Shown here piece after piece: positions 9,140 through 17,868 of a DNA stretch of 64,000 nt. The DNA is taken from contig NZ_JBHUDI010000011.1 of NCBI RefSeq assembly GCF_042678045.1, forward strand, positions 124,001-188,000, read 5' to 3'. The notes under the pieces are model-generated. The model saw nothing but the letters and a program-made list of their open reading frames with translations. It did no database searches and had not been told where the DNA came from. The position numbers were made by a program, and so were the translations under genes. This DNA comes from Natrinema amylolyticus_A (lineage in GTDB: Archaea; Halobacteriota; Halobacteria; Halobacteriales; Natrialbaceae). Position 1 is the first letter of the stretch; the number at the start of each line of letters is the position of its first letter.

Positions 9140-9152
9140 CGAAAGTTTCGGG
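9140..9152 (+). promoter_or_regulatory. candidate copper-regulator operator upstream of copZ
   Basis: CGAAAGTTTCGGG begins with the perfect 11-base palindrome CGAAA-G-TTTCG and matches the site upstream of copA over AAAGTTTCGGG. It lies about 60-75 bases before the copZ start, upstream of a TATA-like CAAATTAGTA, and about 53 bases before the divergent regulator gene. Confidence 0.45.
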
Positions 9153-9213
9153 TAGATTCTACTACGGATCCAAATTAGTAATGTACAAAGATAGGTCAAC
9201 CGTACACGAACGT

Positions 9214-9411
9214 ATGCATCAGACGATCACCGTCGAGGGACTGTCCTGTGAACACTGCGAACAGAGCGTCGAAGAGGCCCTCGAGGACGTTCAGGGCGTG
9301 CAGTCGGTCGCCGTCGATCGGGAGGCAGCGCAGGCAACTGTCGAGGGCGACGCAGAGATCACCGCTCTCATCGACGCGGTCGAGGCGGCCGGCTACGACG
9401 CGTCGGCGTAG
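9214..9411 (+). CDS. copZ: CopZ-like copper chaperone (single HMA domain)
   Basis: The 65-residue protein is a single heavy-metal-associated domain. It has the metal-binding loop GLSCEHCEQSVEEAL and the C-terminal half typical of the ferredoxin-like fold (VDREAAQATVEG, then EAAGYDASA). Such proteins carry Cu(I) in the cytoplasm and hand it to the HMA domains of CopA. The ATG at 9214 was chosen because the domain begins immediately after it (MHQTITVEGLSC). It is divergent from the TRASH regulator and has its own candidate operator. Confidence 0.9.
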   Translation: MHQTITVEGLSCEHCEQSVEEALEDVQGVQSVAVDREAAQATVEGDAEITALIDAVEAAGYDASA

Positions 9412-9494
9412 GCGCGGTCTCGAGGTTGGCGACCGACGTACTCGTTTTTCAGCGGTATAGGAGCTCTCGTCCCGCGCACCCGCGACCATCCAGG

Positions 9495-9528
9495 GTGTGC
9501 CGGCACTGGCTGACAGCCGTCCGTCTCA
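9495..9528 (-). repeat. palindromic intergenic element, copy E (single arm)
   Basis: Read on the minus strand, the sequence from 9528 begins TGAGACGGACGGCTGTCAG and matches the left arm of copy A (42887-42936) at 24 of 29 positions by eye. The first three bases are the stop codon of the TRASH-domain permease gene. No partner arm was found, so this copy is a half element. Confidence 0.6.
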
Positions 9529-10923
9529 GTGATGCTCGTGTGACTGGTCGATATCCGAAATGCGCGGTGGGGTGTCCGCGAACTCGGCAGGTGCGTCCTC
9601 GAACGCGCGTTTACAGGTGCCCGAACAGAAGTAGTAGGTCTCGCCGTCGTGTGTGGCGCTCGGACCGTCGTCATCGGTACGCATCCCACACACCGGATCG
9701 CGGTACTGCCCGGGTGCGCCGAGCCCGCGGCGGTAGACGTACAGGAGAACGCCGGAGAGCCCGAACGCGACGAGGTTGAGATAGAAGGTGTAGTCGACCG
9801 CGAAGTACGTCTGCTCGGTCGCCGTCTCGCCGCCGGCCAGATTCGGGATGATTCCGAGCGCGTCGAAGAGCAACTCCATGAGAAACCCGGTGAAGGCCAT
9901 CGTCACGAAGAAGACGCCGAGGATGTAGAGCATGACCGCCCAGCCGTAGTACTTCCGGTAGACGTTCAACACCGGAATCGTGATGAGATCGGCGTAGACG
10001 AACGCGATGACGCCGGCGAAGCTAATGCCGCCGCCCCAGAGCGCGACGGCGAACGGGACGTTTCCCATGCTCCCGACGAAACTGATGACGGCGATCGTGA
10101 CGCCCATGATCGCGTTTTCGGCGGTGACCAGGAGACTATCGCCCTCGAGAAACAGCGCGTTCCAGATCCACTGGGGGACGAACACGATCACGAACCCCGA
10201 GATGAGAAAGCCAGCGACGACGTCCGTCCAGATCATCGACCACTCTTTGCGGTACTGGTTCCCGAGTTTGTACCAGCCACCCCATGAGCGGAGGTCGTCG
10301 TTCCACGTGCCGCTGCCCGCTGTCTGCTGTCGATAGGTCTCTCGGCAACCCTCAGAACAGAACTGCAGCGTCTCGCCGCCGTCAGTGATGATCGTGTGTT
10401 CGTCAGAGCCCTCCATCCCACACGTCGGGTCCACCATGGCGCTGTGGTCGTGCTCGCGCCGTGTGAGTTCCGCACGAACGTCGTCGAACAGCGTCTCCGG
10501 GAGCGTCAGCCGGACGATGAGCGCCATGACTGCGATAAGGACGAGCCCACCGAGCAGTTCCGCGACGAGGAACTCCCAGCCCAGCAGGATCAGGATCATC
10601 AGGCCGAGCTCGACGATGAGGTTCGTCGAGGCGAACATGAACGCGAGGATATTCACCGCGTGTGCGCCTTTCGCGAACAGTCCCTTGCCGATAGCGACCG
10701 CGCCGAAGCTACACCCGCTACTTGCCGTGCCGAACGCCGTCGCCATCGCGAGACTCGAGAGGTCGTCGTCCCCGAGTACCCGCGCCATTCGCTCCTTCGA
10801 GACGTACACCTGCACGAGGCTCGTAATCGTGAGCCCCATGATGATCGCCCAGGCTGCCGTCCAGAGGAACCCGAGCCCGATCCGGAGTGACTCGAAAACC
10901 CCCTCGAGGAGCGTCGGCTCCAT
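9526..10923 (-). CDS. ArsP/DUF318-type permease with two embedded TRASH/YHS metal domains
   Basis: The 465-residue membrane protein belongs to the UPF0718/ArsP permease family. It has an N-terminal set of about four membrane segments including TAFGTASSGCSFGAVAIGKG, and a second set with SFVGSMGNVPFAVALWGGGIS. Between the halves, near residue 164, is a TRASH/YHS domain (DPTCGM, then LQFCSEGCRETY), and a second one near residue 409 (DPVCGM, then YYFCSGTCKRAF) is followed by a His-rich tail DQSHEHH. Transport of a metal or metalloid is inferred from the family; the copper neighbours suggest copper. The stop codon lies in a palindromic repeat element. Confidence 0.85.
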   Translation of the reverse strand: MEPTLLEGVFESLRIGLGFLWTAAWAIIMGLTITSLVQVYVSKERMARVLGDDDLSSLAMATAFGTASSGCSFGAVAIGKGLFAKGAHAVNILAFMFASTNLIVELGLMILILLGWEFLVAELLGGLVLIAVMALIVRLTLPETLFDDVRAELTRREHDHSAMVDPTCGMEGSDEHTIITDGGETLQFCSEGCRETYRQQTAGSGTWNDDLRSWGGWYKLGNQYRKEWSMIWTDVVAGFLISGFVIVFVPQWIWNALFLEGDSLLVTAENAIMGVTIAVISFVGSMGNVPFAVALWGGGISFAGVIAFVYADLITIPVLNVYRKYYGWAVMLYILGVFFVTMAFTGFLMELLFDALGIIPNLAGGETATEQTYFAVDYTFYLNLVAFGLSGVLLYVYRRGLGAPGQYRDPVCGMRTDDDGPSATHDGETYYFCSGTCKRAFEDAPAEFADTPPRISDIDQSHEHH

Positions 10924-11307
10924 ACGTAGTCTAACGGCGAGCGTGGCTATTGCGATTGTTCTTCAGAAAACTGTGTCAGCCCCATCGCAAAGCATTAACT
11001 CGAAAGTAGACGGGCACCCAGGCATCGGATAGGAGTGGAATAACGCGACCGACGGCACAGCGCGTCGGGACGACATCGATTGTGGCGTCCGAGACGTGAG
11101 GGAACGCGGTGGCAGTTGCCGGACTGACGCCGACGAACTGGCGGTATACGGCACGCACTACCGACTGCGTAGATTCGGTCGTCGTCGCAGTTCGTGATGG
11201 ACGGACCGCCACAGTGATTGTGGACGGACATTGGATTCGAAGGGAGAACTGCATTGAGTCGGGACGCCGTCAGTTTACATGGGGACGGGACGCTCCGTCG
11301 CCGGTGA
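10924..11307. other. intergenic stretch upstream of the permease and SHOCT genes
   Basis: These 384 bases separate the divergent permease and SHOCT genes. No complete gene is convincing. One plus-strand frame (about 11100-11200) briefly shows haloarchaeal codon preference (TDADELAVYGTHYRLRRF) but is soon closed by a stop, so it may be a gene remnant. CGAAAGTAGACGGG at 11001-11014 weakly resembles the copA/copZ candidate operator. Confidence 0.35.
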
Positions 11308-11685
11308 ATGAACATGGCAACAGACACACACGACACGCGACTCGTCACGATCGCCCTCATAGCCATCGGCGTCCTCGTCCTGCTACCAACAGTCTTCATG
11401 GGGTTCGGAATGATGGGCTTCGGGCCGATGATGGGCGGCATGTGGGGCCACGGAACATGGGGTGGCGGCACGGCACCCGGCTGGCTACCCCTCGTCGGCG
11501 TCCTGATGCAACTGCTGTTCGTCGCCGCCATCATCGGTGCCGGCTATCTCCTCTACCGGACGATCGCGGGGTCGGACGGCGACTCGGACCGGGCGCTCGA
11601 GGAACTGCGCCTCGCGTACGCCCGCGGCGAGGTAAGCGACGAGGAGTACGAGCAGCGCCGGGAGGCGCTCGAGCGGGACCGATAA
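11308..11685 (+). CDS. SHOCT-domain membrane protein
   Basis: The 125-residue protein has two membrane segments (LVTIALIAIGVLVLLPTVFM and LPLVGVLMQLLFVAAIIGAG) separated by a Met/Gly-rich loop with FGMMGFGPMMGGMWGHG, and a C-terminal SHOCT domain (LEELRLAYARGEVSDEEYEQ). The Met-rich loop could bind copper on the extracellular side, which would suit its position between the TRASH permease and CopB; this is inference. A second ATG at 11314 is an alternative start. Confidence 0.8.
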   Translation: MNMATDTHDTRLVTIALIAIGVLVLLPTVFMGFGMMGFGPMMGGMWGHGTWGGGTAPGWLPLVGVLMQLLFVAAIIGAGYLLYRTIAGSDGDSDRALEELRLAYARGEVSDEEYEQRREALERDR

Positions 11686-11695
11686 CAAAACGACG

Positions 11696-11818
11696 ATGAC
11701 ACGCGGTCCGACTGCGGTCGCCGATCCCGATTGGCGGCCGTTTCCGCGGATTCTCGAGCAGGCGCTGGCTGTGGATCGGCTGTTTCCAGCGGTGTTTCTG
11801 GCCGGCGACCGACAATAA
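11696..11818 (+). CDS. possible 40-residue protein after the SHOCT gene
   Basis: Eleven bases after the SHOCT gene, an ATG opens a 40-codon frame with good haloarchaeal composition (DPDWRPFPRILEQALAVDRL, then FPAVFLAGDRQ) ending in TAA. It could be a small co-transcribed protein or a remnant of a longer gene. No family is recognised. Confidence 0.3.
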   Translation: MTRGPTAVADPDWRPFPRILEQALAVDRLFPAVFLAGDRQ

Positions 11819-11881
11819 AAATTGTGCCGCGAGTTCAGAGTTGGACTGTGGCTCGCCGGGCGCCCGGCGTGGTGGGACCAA

Positions 11882-14134
11882 TTAATCAGCCGGTCGCGAC
11901 TCGGCCGGCGCGGTGACGCCCGGCAGGTCAGGCACCGAGAGATCGACCCGCCGGAGGAACTGCGCGTTGATCGCGACGATCACCGTACTGAGCGACATCA
12001 GCAGCGCGCCGACGGCTGGCGAGAGGAGGATTCCAATGGGTGCGAGGACCCCGGCCGCCAGCGGGAGTGCGAAGACGTTGTAGCCCGCCGCCCAGACGAG
12101 GTTCTCTTGCATCTTCCGGTAGCTTGCGCGACTCAGCGTCACGAGTCGAACCACGTCCATCGGGTTGTTCTGCACGAGGATGATGTCCGCCGACTGGACG
12201 GCGACGTCAGTTCCGCTCCCGATCGCGATGCCGATGTCGGCTCTCGTGAGTGCCGGTGCGTCGTTGACACCGTCGCCGACCATCGCGACCAACCTGCCCT
12301 GTTCCTGTAACTCGGTTATCTTCTCGTCTTTGTCCTCGGGCAATACCTCGGCGAAGACCGTATCGATCCCGAGGTCGGCCGCGACCGCGCGAGCGACGTC
12401 TTCGGAATCGCCGGTCAGCATCGCCACCTCGAGTCCCAACTCGTGAAGCGCGTCGACGACCCGGTAGCTCTCCTCGCGGATCACGTCCGCGAGCGCGAAC
12501 GCGGCGACTGGTCTCTCGTCGCGGAGGAGGTAGACAACCGTCCGTGCGTTCTTACCGGCCCGCTCGGCGAACCGCTCGAGTTCGATGGGGACCTCGCCCT
12601 CGAGGTCCGAGAGGAGATTCGGGCCGCCGACGTGAATCCGCTCGCCATCGACGGTCGCGCGAACGCCCTTGCCCTTCAGCGCCTCGAAGTCGGAGGCAGT
12701 CCGTCGGTCGACGCCGCGTTCGTCGGCAGCGTTGCGGATTGCTCGAGCGATCATGTGTTCCGAGTCGCCCTCCACGGTCGCCGCGAGCTCGAGGGCGTCC
12801 GGTTCGGAGACGCCGTCGACGGTCGCGATATCGACGACGCCCTGCTCGCCCTCGGTGAGCGTGCCGGTCTTGTCGAAGACGACGGTGTCGAGGTCGCGAG
12901 CCTGCTCCATAGCGATCCGATCCCGAACGAGCATCCCGTTGCGCGCGGCCAGCGAGGTGTTGATCGCGACGACCAGCGGAATCGCCAGCCCGAGGGCGTG
13001 CGGACAGGCGATGACGAGGACGGTGACGACCCGCTCGATCACCGCCGAATCGAAGCCCGTCGCGACTGTCCACGCGATGGCCGTAACGACGGCCGCGCCG
13101 AGGGCGACGTAGAACAGCCAGCCCGCAGCGCGATCGGCGAGCGCCTGCGTTCGTGATTCGCTCTCCTGGGCCTCCTCGACGAGGCGCATGATGCCGGCCA
13201 ACGTCGTCTCTTCGCCGGTCGCGCTGATCCGTACCCGAAGGCTGCCGTCGCCGTTGACCGTCCCGCCGATCACCTCGTCGCCGGGGTCCTTCGAAACCGG
13301 CGTCGACTCGCCGGTGATCATCGACTCGTCGACGTCCGAGTCGCCCTCCTCGATAACACCGTCAGCTGGCACGCTCGCGCCGGGTCTGACGAGCACGAGA
13401 TCCCCCTCCGCGAGGTCGGTCGCCGGAACCTCCTCGACATCCCCATCATTGGTGATCCGCTCGGCAGTGTCGGGCATGAGCTTCGCCAGTTCGTCCAGCG
13501 CGCTCGAGGCCCGCCGGATGCTGCGCATCTCGATCCAGTGGCCCAGCAGCATGATGTCGATCAGCGTGACGAGTTCCCAGAAGAAGGCCGACTGAGTCGG
13601 CACGACGATGCTGGCGAGGCTGTAGCCGAACGCGACGGTGATCGCCATCGAAATGAGCGTCATCATCCCGGGCGCGCGCTCGCGCAGTTCCGGCACGGCC
13701 ATCCGGAGGAAGGGAACACCACCGTAGGCGAAGACGATCACCGCGAAGACGGGGGAGAGCCACTCGCTGCCGGGGAACGCCGGGACCGAAAAGCCGAGCC
13801 ACGCCTGCAGCGTCTCGCTGTACAGGAGGACGGGTATCGAGAGCAGCGTCGAGATGACGAACCGCCGCCGAAACATCGTTTCGTGGCCAGCGTGCATGCC
13901 GCCACCATGGTCATGGCCGCCACCGTGACCATCGTGACCGTCGCCAGCGGCGTGCCCGCTGTGGTCCGTCCTATGTTCCTGTCGGTCGCGAATCGCCTCC
14001 CGGCCCCGCTCGGGGTCGTCGGCCTCGTCCTCAAGGAGCGACCGCTCGACCTGGTCCGACTGCTCGTGGTCGCCATGACTGTCGGTATCGGCGGACTCTG
14101 GGTGCGCTTCGGTTCGGCGGTCGTGGTCGTCCAT
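11882..14134 (-). CDS. copB: CopB-type heavy-metal P1B ATPase, CPH motif, His-rich N-terminus
   Basis: The 750-residue ATPase differs from CopA in its membrane metal motif, VIACPHALGLAIPL (CPH, near residue 375), which marks the P1B-3 class associated with Cu(II) or Cu(I)/Ag(I) export. It has no HMA domain; instead residues about 50-85 form a His/Gly-rich metal-binding region (GDGHDGHGGGHDHGGGMHAG). The core motifs ITGES, DKTGTLTEGEQG and GDGVNDAPAL are intact. With the CPC-type pump, the island has two copper ATPases of different classes. Confidence 0.93.
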   Translation of the reverse strand: MDDHDRRTEAHPESADTDSHGDHEQSDQVERSLLEDEADDPERGREAIRDRQEHRTDHSGHAAGDGHDGHGGGHDHGGGMHAGHETMFRRRFVISTLLSIPVLLYSETLQAWLGFSVPAFPGSEWLSPVFAVIVFAYGGVPFLRMAVPELRERAPGMMTLISMAITVAFGYSLASIVVPTQSAFFWELVTLIDIMLLGHWIEMRSIRRASSALDELAKLMPDTAERITNDGDVEEVPATDLAEGDLVLVRPGASVPADGVIEEGDSDVDESMITGESTPVSKDPGDEVIGGTVNGDGSLRVRISATGEETTLAGIMRLVEEAQESESRTQALADRAAGWLFYVALGAAVVTAIAWTVATGFDSAVIERVVTVLVIACPHALGLAIPLVVAINTSLAARNGMLVRDRIAMEQARDLDTVVFDKTGTLTEGEQGVVDIATVDGVSEPDALELAATVEGDSEHMIARAIRNAADERGVDRRTASDFEALKGKGVRATVDGERIHVGGPNLLSDLEGEVPIELERFAERAGKNARTVVYLLRDERPVAAFALADVIREESYRVVDALHELGLEVAMLTGDSEDVARAVAADLGIDTVFAEVLPEDKDEKITELQEQGRLVAMVGDGVNDAPALTRADIGIAIGSGTDVAVQSADIILVQNNPMDVVRLVTLSRASYRKMQENLVWAAGYNVFALPLAAGVLAPIGILLSPAVGALLMSLSTVIVAINAQFLRRVDLSVPDLPGVTAPAESRPAD

Positions 14135-14266
14135 CGACGGTCTTGTTCGGCCGATACGACGTCACACGTCAAGGAAGTAGGGCAGGCTTCTTCCGGGCAC
14201 GAAGCCAAGCGCGACCGTTTGCCCGGATGAAAAGACAATTCCCCACCGCGATTCAACACTGGTCAT

Positions 14267-15127
14267 ATGCGAATCGCCGTTCCCAACAAGGGCCGCCTGC
14301 ACGAGCCGACGATCGACCTTCTCGAGCGGGCGGGGCTCCATCTCGAGAACGGAGCCGACCGGAAACTCTACGCCGATACGGTCGATCCCGACGTCACCGT
14401 GTTGTTCGCCCGTGCGGCCGACATCCCGGAGTACGTCGCCGACGGCGCGGCCGACCTGGGTATCACCGGCTTCGATCAGGTCTGTGAGGCCCGCGTGGAC
14501 AACGTCGAAGAGTTGCTCGACCTCGAGTTCGGGCGCTGCCGGCTCGTTCTCGCAGCGCCCGAAGACGGGGACATCGAGTCCGTCGACGATCTGGCGGGTA
14601 AGATCGTCGCCACCGAGTTCCCGAACATCACCGCCGATTTCTTCGCCGACACCGGCGTCGAACCCGAGATCGTCGAGGTCTCGGGCGCGACGGAGCTTAC
14701 CCCGCACGTCGAGATGGCCGACGCCATCGTCGACATTACGAGCACCGGCACCACGCTGAAAATGAATCGACTGGCCGTCGTCGACGAGGTCCTCTCGAGT
14801 TCGGTGCGGCTGTTCGGCCGCGACGACGTCCTCGATGAACCGAAAGTCGGGGAGGTCAGGACTGCGCTGTCCTCGGTCAAACACGCCGAGGGCAAGCGCT
14901 ACCTGATGATGAACGTGCCGCGGGATCGACTCGACGACGTCCGTGACGTCATCCCTGGCCTTGGCGGACCGACGGTCATGGATATCGCCGACGAAACGGA
15001 CGCGGACGGGAAGGTCGCGGTACACGCCGTCGTCAACGAGACGGACGTCTTCGAGACGATTACGGAGGTCAAAGCGGCCGGCGCGAGCGATATTTTGGTG
15101 ACCGAGATCGAGCGGCTCGTCGAGTAA
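14267..15127 (+). CDS. hisG: ATP phosphoribosyltransferase, long form
   Basis: HisG catalyses the first step of histidine biosynthesis, joining ATP and PRPP. The 286-residue protein starts at MRIAVPNKGRLHEPTIDLLE and has the substrate-binding regions GITGFDQV and DAIVDITSTGTTLKMN (about residues 160-175). Its C-terminal regulatory domain (residues about 210-286, ending DILVTEIERLV) makes it the long, histidine-feedback-inhibited form, which does not need HisZ. No other his gene is in the window. Confidence 0.95.
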   Translation: MRIAVPNKGRLHEPTIDLLERAGLHLENGADRKLYADTVDPDVTVLFARAADIPEYVADGAADLGITGFDQVCEARVDNVEELLDLEFGRCRLVLAAPEDGDIESVDDLAGKIVATEFPNITADFFADTGVEPEIVEVSGATELTPHVEMADAIVDITSTGTTLKMNRLAVVDEVLSSSVRLFGRDDVLDEPKVGEVRTALSSVKHAEGKRYLMMNVPRDRLDDVRDVIPGLGGPTVMDIADETDADGKVAVHAVVNETDVFETITEVKAAGASDILVTEIERLVE

Positions 15128-15154
15128 TCACGGGCGAGCGCGGCGCGGATTGTT

Positions 15155-15568
15155 TTATGCGACCGACTGCTCGAGCGACTCGGATTCGAGCAGGGATTCG
15201 AACGCCGAGACGTTTACCGCTGGCCCGACGAGGCTTTGCGCCCGGTCGTAGCGCACGACGTCGTGTTCCTCGAGCAGCGGCAGATGCGTCCGACACAGCG
15301 AGACGTGGATCCGCTGGCGGAGCTGGTGGATCGGCGTCCCGACCGTGGGATCGTATTCGGCGTCGGCGAGTTGAGCGACGAGCCGCTGGACCGAAATCAG
15401 GTCGTCGGCCGCAAGCACGCAGCGAAGCACCCCACGCCGACGGTCGTTGTCGACGATACGGTCGATCGTCTCGCGTGGGAGCGAACGACGATCGATCACG
15501 CCGTCGTTACCGAGGTGAAATCGATCCGAAACGGCGAGCGATCGATCAGAGTGGATCGTCATGGGCAC
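15155..15568 (-). CDS. haloarchaeal winged-helix-like protein (DUF7344 type)
   Basis: The 137-residue protein resembles the haloarchaeal DUF7344/ArsR-like helix-turn-helix proteins: a central RRRGVLRCVLAADDLISVQR, then LRQRIHVSLCRTHLPLLEEHDVVRYD, where RTHLPLLEEHDVV is the recognition-helix/wing signature of this group. Such proteins are presumed DNA-binding regulators with unknown targets. It is convergent with hisG. An ATG two codons in (15562) is an alternative start. Confidence 0.7.
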   Translation of the reverse strand: MPMTIHSDRSLAVSDRFHLGNDGVIDRRSLPRETIDRIVDNDRRRGVLRCVLAADDLISVQRLVAQLADAEYDPTVGTPIHQLRQRIHVSLCRTHLPLLEEHDVVRYDRAQSLVGPAVNVSAFESLLESESLEQSVA

Positions 15569-16080
15569 GTGAGAGTCAGCGACGAGATACCGGATAAACG
15601 GAGTCGGTCGTTTCGATGAATGTGGTCCGATTCAGGCGAGTCAGCCGTTCTCCGGCCGGAATGAACGATCGGTAATCCGACTAAAGCGACGATTATTCAT
15701 ATGATTAGTGCTGAATCCGACAAGAACGGTACTCGAATACGATCACGAGTAGCAGTACGTCATCACTCTCGATTGGTAGCAAAACGAGAGGTTACCGGGA
15801 CGAGATCGACGACAGTCGAGTACCGGCGATCCGTCGCTGACTCTGTCGAATGCGGGCCAGAAAGGTTCGATCGCGTCCGTCGCTTCTTGGGCCGGCGACG
15901 GTGGCTCGCGTGTGACCGGGAGCAGCACCGTCGTGGCCGGCAGTATGAACGGACTGCGCTGGTGGCGTCGACTCGAGCGAACCCGATCCGGACGAGGTTG
16001 TACGGTCTGCTGTCACGAGTGACCGGCGAGACCGCGGGACTGCTCGCGGTCGCGCTGGCACTGACGAAGGGGAGTCCGTG
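15569..16080. other. 512-base intergenic stretch with no supported gene
   Basis: Frames here translate to Arg/Ser-rich products without family features; a plus-strand frame from 15701 runs into the antisense of tbp and is rejected. The stretch contains copy F of the palindromic element (16001-16028), and a small inverted repeat CTCTCG-N13-CGAGAG near 15766-15790. Confidence 0.5.
16001..16028 (+). repeat. palindromic intergenic element, copy F (single arm)
   Basis: The sequence starts TACGGTCTGCTGTC and continues CGAGTGACCGGCG after one mismatch, matching the reverse complement of copy A at 27 of 28 positions by eye. The opposite arm is not recognisable, so this looks like a decayed or half copy. 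Confidence 0.65.
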
Positions 16081-16641
16081 TTACTCGAGCAGCCCCAGAT
16101 CCTCGAGCCGGGAGACGATCTTGTCGACGGCGTGTTCGGCGTCTTCGGGCTTTTTCCCGCCGGTGATGACGAGTTTGCCCGATCCGAACAGCAAGGCGAC
16201 GACTTCGGGTTCATCGAGGCGGTAGACGAGCCCCGGGAACTGCTCGGGTTCGTACTCGATGTTCTCGAGGCCGAGCCCGATCGCGATCGCGTTCAGGTTG
16301 AGGTTACGACCCAGGTCGGCCGAGGTAACGATGTTCTGGACGACGATTTCGGGGTCTTCGTTGACCTGAATCTGGAGTTCACGAAGCTTGTCGAAGACGA
16401 TCCGCAGGCTCTCGTGGACGTCGTCGGTGCTTTTCGCGCCGGTACAGACGATCTTCCCCGACCGGAAGATCAACGCGGCGGATTTGGGATTCTGAGTTCG
16501 GTAGACGAGACCGGGGAACTGCTCGGGGTCATAATCGGCACCCTCGAGGTCCATTGCAACGCTCTGGAGGTCGAGTTCCTGTCCAATACCGGTCGACGCC
16601 ACCACGTTTTCGATGTTGATGGTGTCCTTCGGATCCGTCAT
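16081..16641 (-). CDS. tbp: TATA-box-binding protein
   Basis: The 186-residue protein consists of two direct repeats of the TBP saddle domain, as in all archaeal TBPs: YDPEQFPGLVYRTQNPKSAAL in the first half and YEPEQFPGLVYRLDEPEVVAL in the second, followed by FRSGKIVCTGAK and FGSGKLVITGGK. It binds TATA boxes and recruits TFB and RNA polymerase. Haloarchaea often have several TBPs; this one is full length with a short acidic tail (DLGLLE). Two TATA-like elements lie just upstream. Confidence 0.97.
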   Translation of the reverse strand: MTDPKDTINIENVVASTGIGQELDLQSVAMDLEGADYDPEQFPGLVYRTQNPKSAALIFRSGKIVCTGAKSTDDVHESLRIVFDKLRELQIQVNEDPEIVVQNIVTSADLGRNLNLNAIAIGLGLENIEYEPEQFPGLVYRLDEPEVVALLFGSGKLVITGGKKPEDAEHAVDKIVSRLEDLGLLE

Positions 16642-16660
16642 TAGTCGCTTAAAAAGACGT

Positions 16661-16677
16661 ATTTAAGGTTTATAAAG
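16661..16677 (-). promoter_or_regulatory. TATA-like elements of tbp
   Basis: On the minus strand TTTATAAA and CCTTAAAT lie about 20-36 bases before the tbp start codon at 16641. This predicts a leaderless or nearly leaderless transcript. Confidence 0.5.
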
Positions 16678-16770
16678 GTTGGTGCCGCCACCTGATATAT
16701 CCGGTATATATGATTGGCATCGAGCCGGGAAAACGGCAGCCTCATAGGTGCGGGCGGGCCACCATCGACC

Positions 16771-17868
16771 GTGTACCTGCTCGAGTTAGGCGGCGAGGAC
16801 GATGCGTTCGCGGCCCGCGAAGCGGCGAGCGCCGCGGCAGGCGTCGACCGGATCGCACCCGGCCTCGCCGTCGCCGACGCGGTCGTCCCCGAGCGCATCC
16901 GCGGACTCGCCTACACCCATCGTGCTAGCGACCTCGTCGGCCGGGGCGACGCCGATCTCGCAAGTGCCCGCGCCGTGCTCGAGGCCGCCCCGATCGAGCG
17001 GAAGGGAACGGTCGCGGTGCGAGCGACCGACATCCACGGCTCGAGCGGTGTGAGTACCGAGCGCGCGGAACGCGAGCTGGGGCAAATCCTGGTTAATCGC
17101 GGGTTCACAGTGGATCTCGACGACCCCGACCACCTCCTGCGGGCCGTCTTTTCCGCGGGGACGCTCGAGGAGAGCGACGACGGTGGCGTCCGCGAGTCGC
17201 TCGAGGACGACGGCGACGCCTCCGCAGGCGAGACGGTCTCCGTCTGTGCACTTGGTTGGCTCACGGCCGAGAGCGTCCGCGACTTCGGGTCCCGCGCACC
17301 CACGGACAAGCCCTTCTTCCAGCCTGGCAGTATGGATCCGCTGCTCGCACGCGCCGTCGCGAACATCGCCGGTGCGCGGCCGGGGACGACGATCCTCGAT
17401 CCGATGTGTGGTACCGGTGGCGTCCTCGTCGAGGCCGGACTCGTCGGCGCGGACGTGATCGGTACCGACGCACAGGCGAAGATGGCCGACGGCGCGCGGA
17501 CGAACTTACGGCACTTCCTCGCACGCGACGAGCCCTCGCCGACCGGCAGCGACCGCGGAACGTGGCACGTCGGCCGCGGCGACGCGACTCGACTCCCGCT
17601 CGCCGACGACGCGGTCGACTTCGTCGTCTTCGACGCTCCCTACGGCCGCCAGTCGAAGATCGACACCCATCGGCTCGAGGACCTCGTCGCGGGTGCGCTC
17701 AGCGAGGCTCGGCGGGTAGCCTCACGGGCAGTCGTGGTCGCCGATCGGTCGTGGGCAGGCGAGGCCCGGGCGGCCGGCTGGGAGATCGAGTCGGTCTTCG
17801 ACCGCCGTGTGCATCGATCGCTGACGCGGTACGTTATGGTGCTCGAAGAGGGGGAGAGCCGTCAGTAA
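16771..17868 (+). CDS. tRNA (guanine-10-N2)-dimethyltransferase
   Basis: This is the archaeal Trm-G10 (Trm11-like) enzyme that methylates N2 of guanosine 10 in tRNA. Starting at the GTG, the protein reads V(M)YLLELGGEDDAFAAREA, the usual N-terminus of the family, so this start is preferred over the ATG at 16714. An N-terminal THUMP-like half is followed by a Rossmann methyltransferase domain with motif I ILDPMCGTGG (about residue 207) and motif IV VVFDAPYGRQSK. The last seven bases overlap the convergent thioesterase gene. Confidence 0.9.
   Translation: MYLLELGGEDDAFAAREAASAAAGVDRIAPGLAVADAVVPERIRGLAYTHRASDLVGRGDADLASARAVLEAAPIERKGTVAVRATDIHGSSGVSTERAERELGQILVNRGFTVDLDDPDHLLRAVFSAGTLEESDDGGVRESLEDDGDASAGETVSVCALGWLTAESVRDFGSRAPTDKPFFQPGSMDPLLARAVANIAGARPGTTILDPMCGTGGVLVEAGLVGADVIGTDAQAKMADGARTNLRHFLARDEPSPTGSDRGTWHVGRGDATRLPLADDAVDFVVFDAPYGRQSKIDTHRLEDLVAGALSEARRVASRAVVVADRSWAGEARAAGWEIESVFDRRVHRSLTRYVMVLEEGESRQ

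Noticed and set aside
15701..16225. 174-codon plus-strand frame between the DUF7344 gene and tbp
   Set aside because: The second half is antisense to tbp and the first half is Arg-rich without family features. It crosses palindromic element F, where the codon TTG at 15998-16000 sits where other copies have TGA, but that alone is not enough to call a decayed gene.
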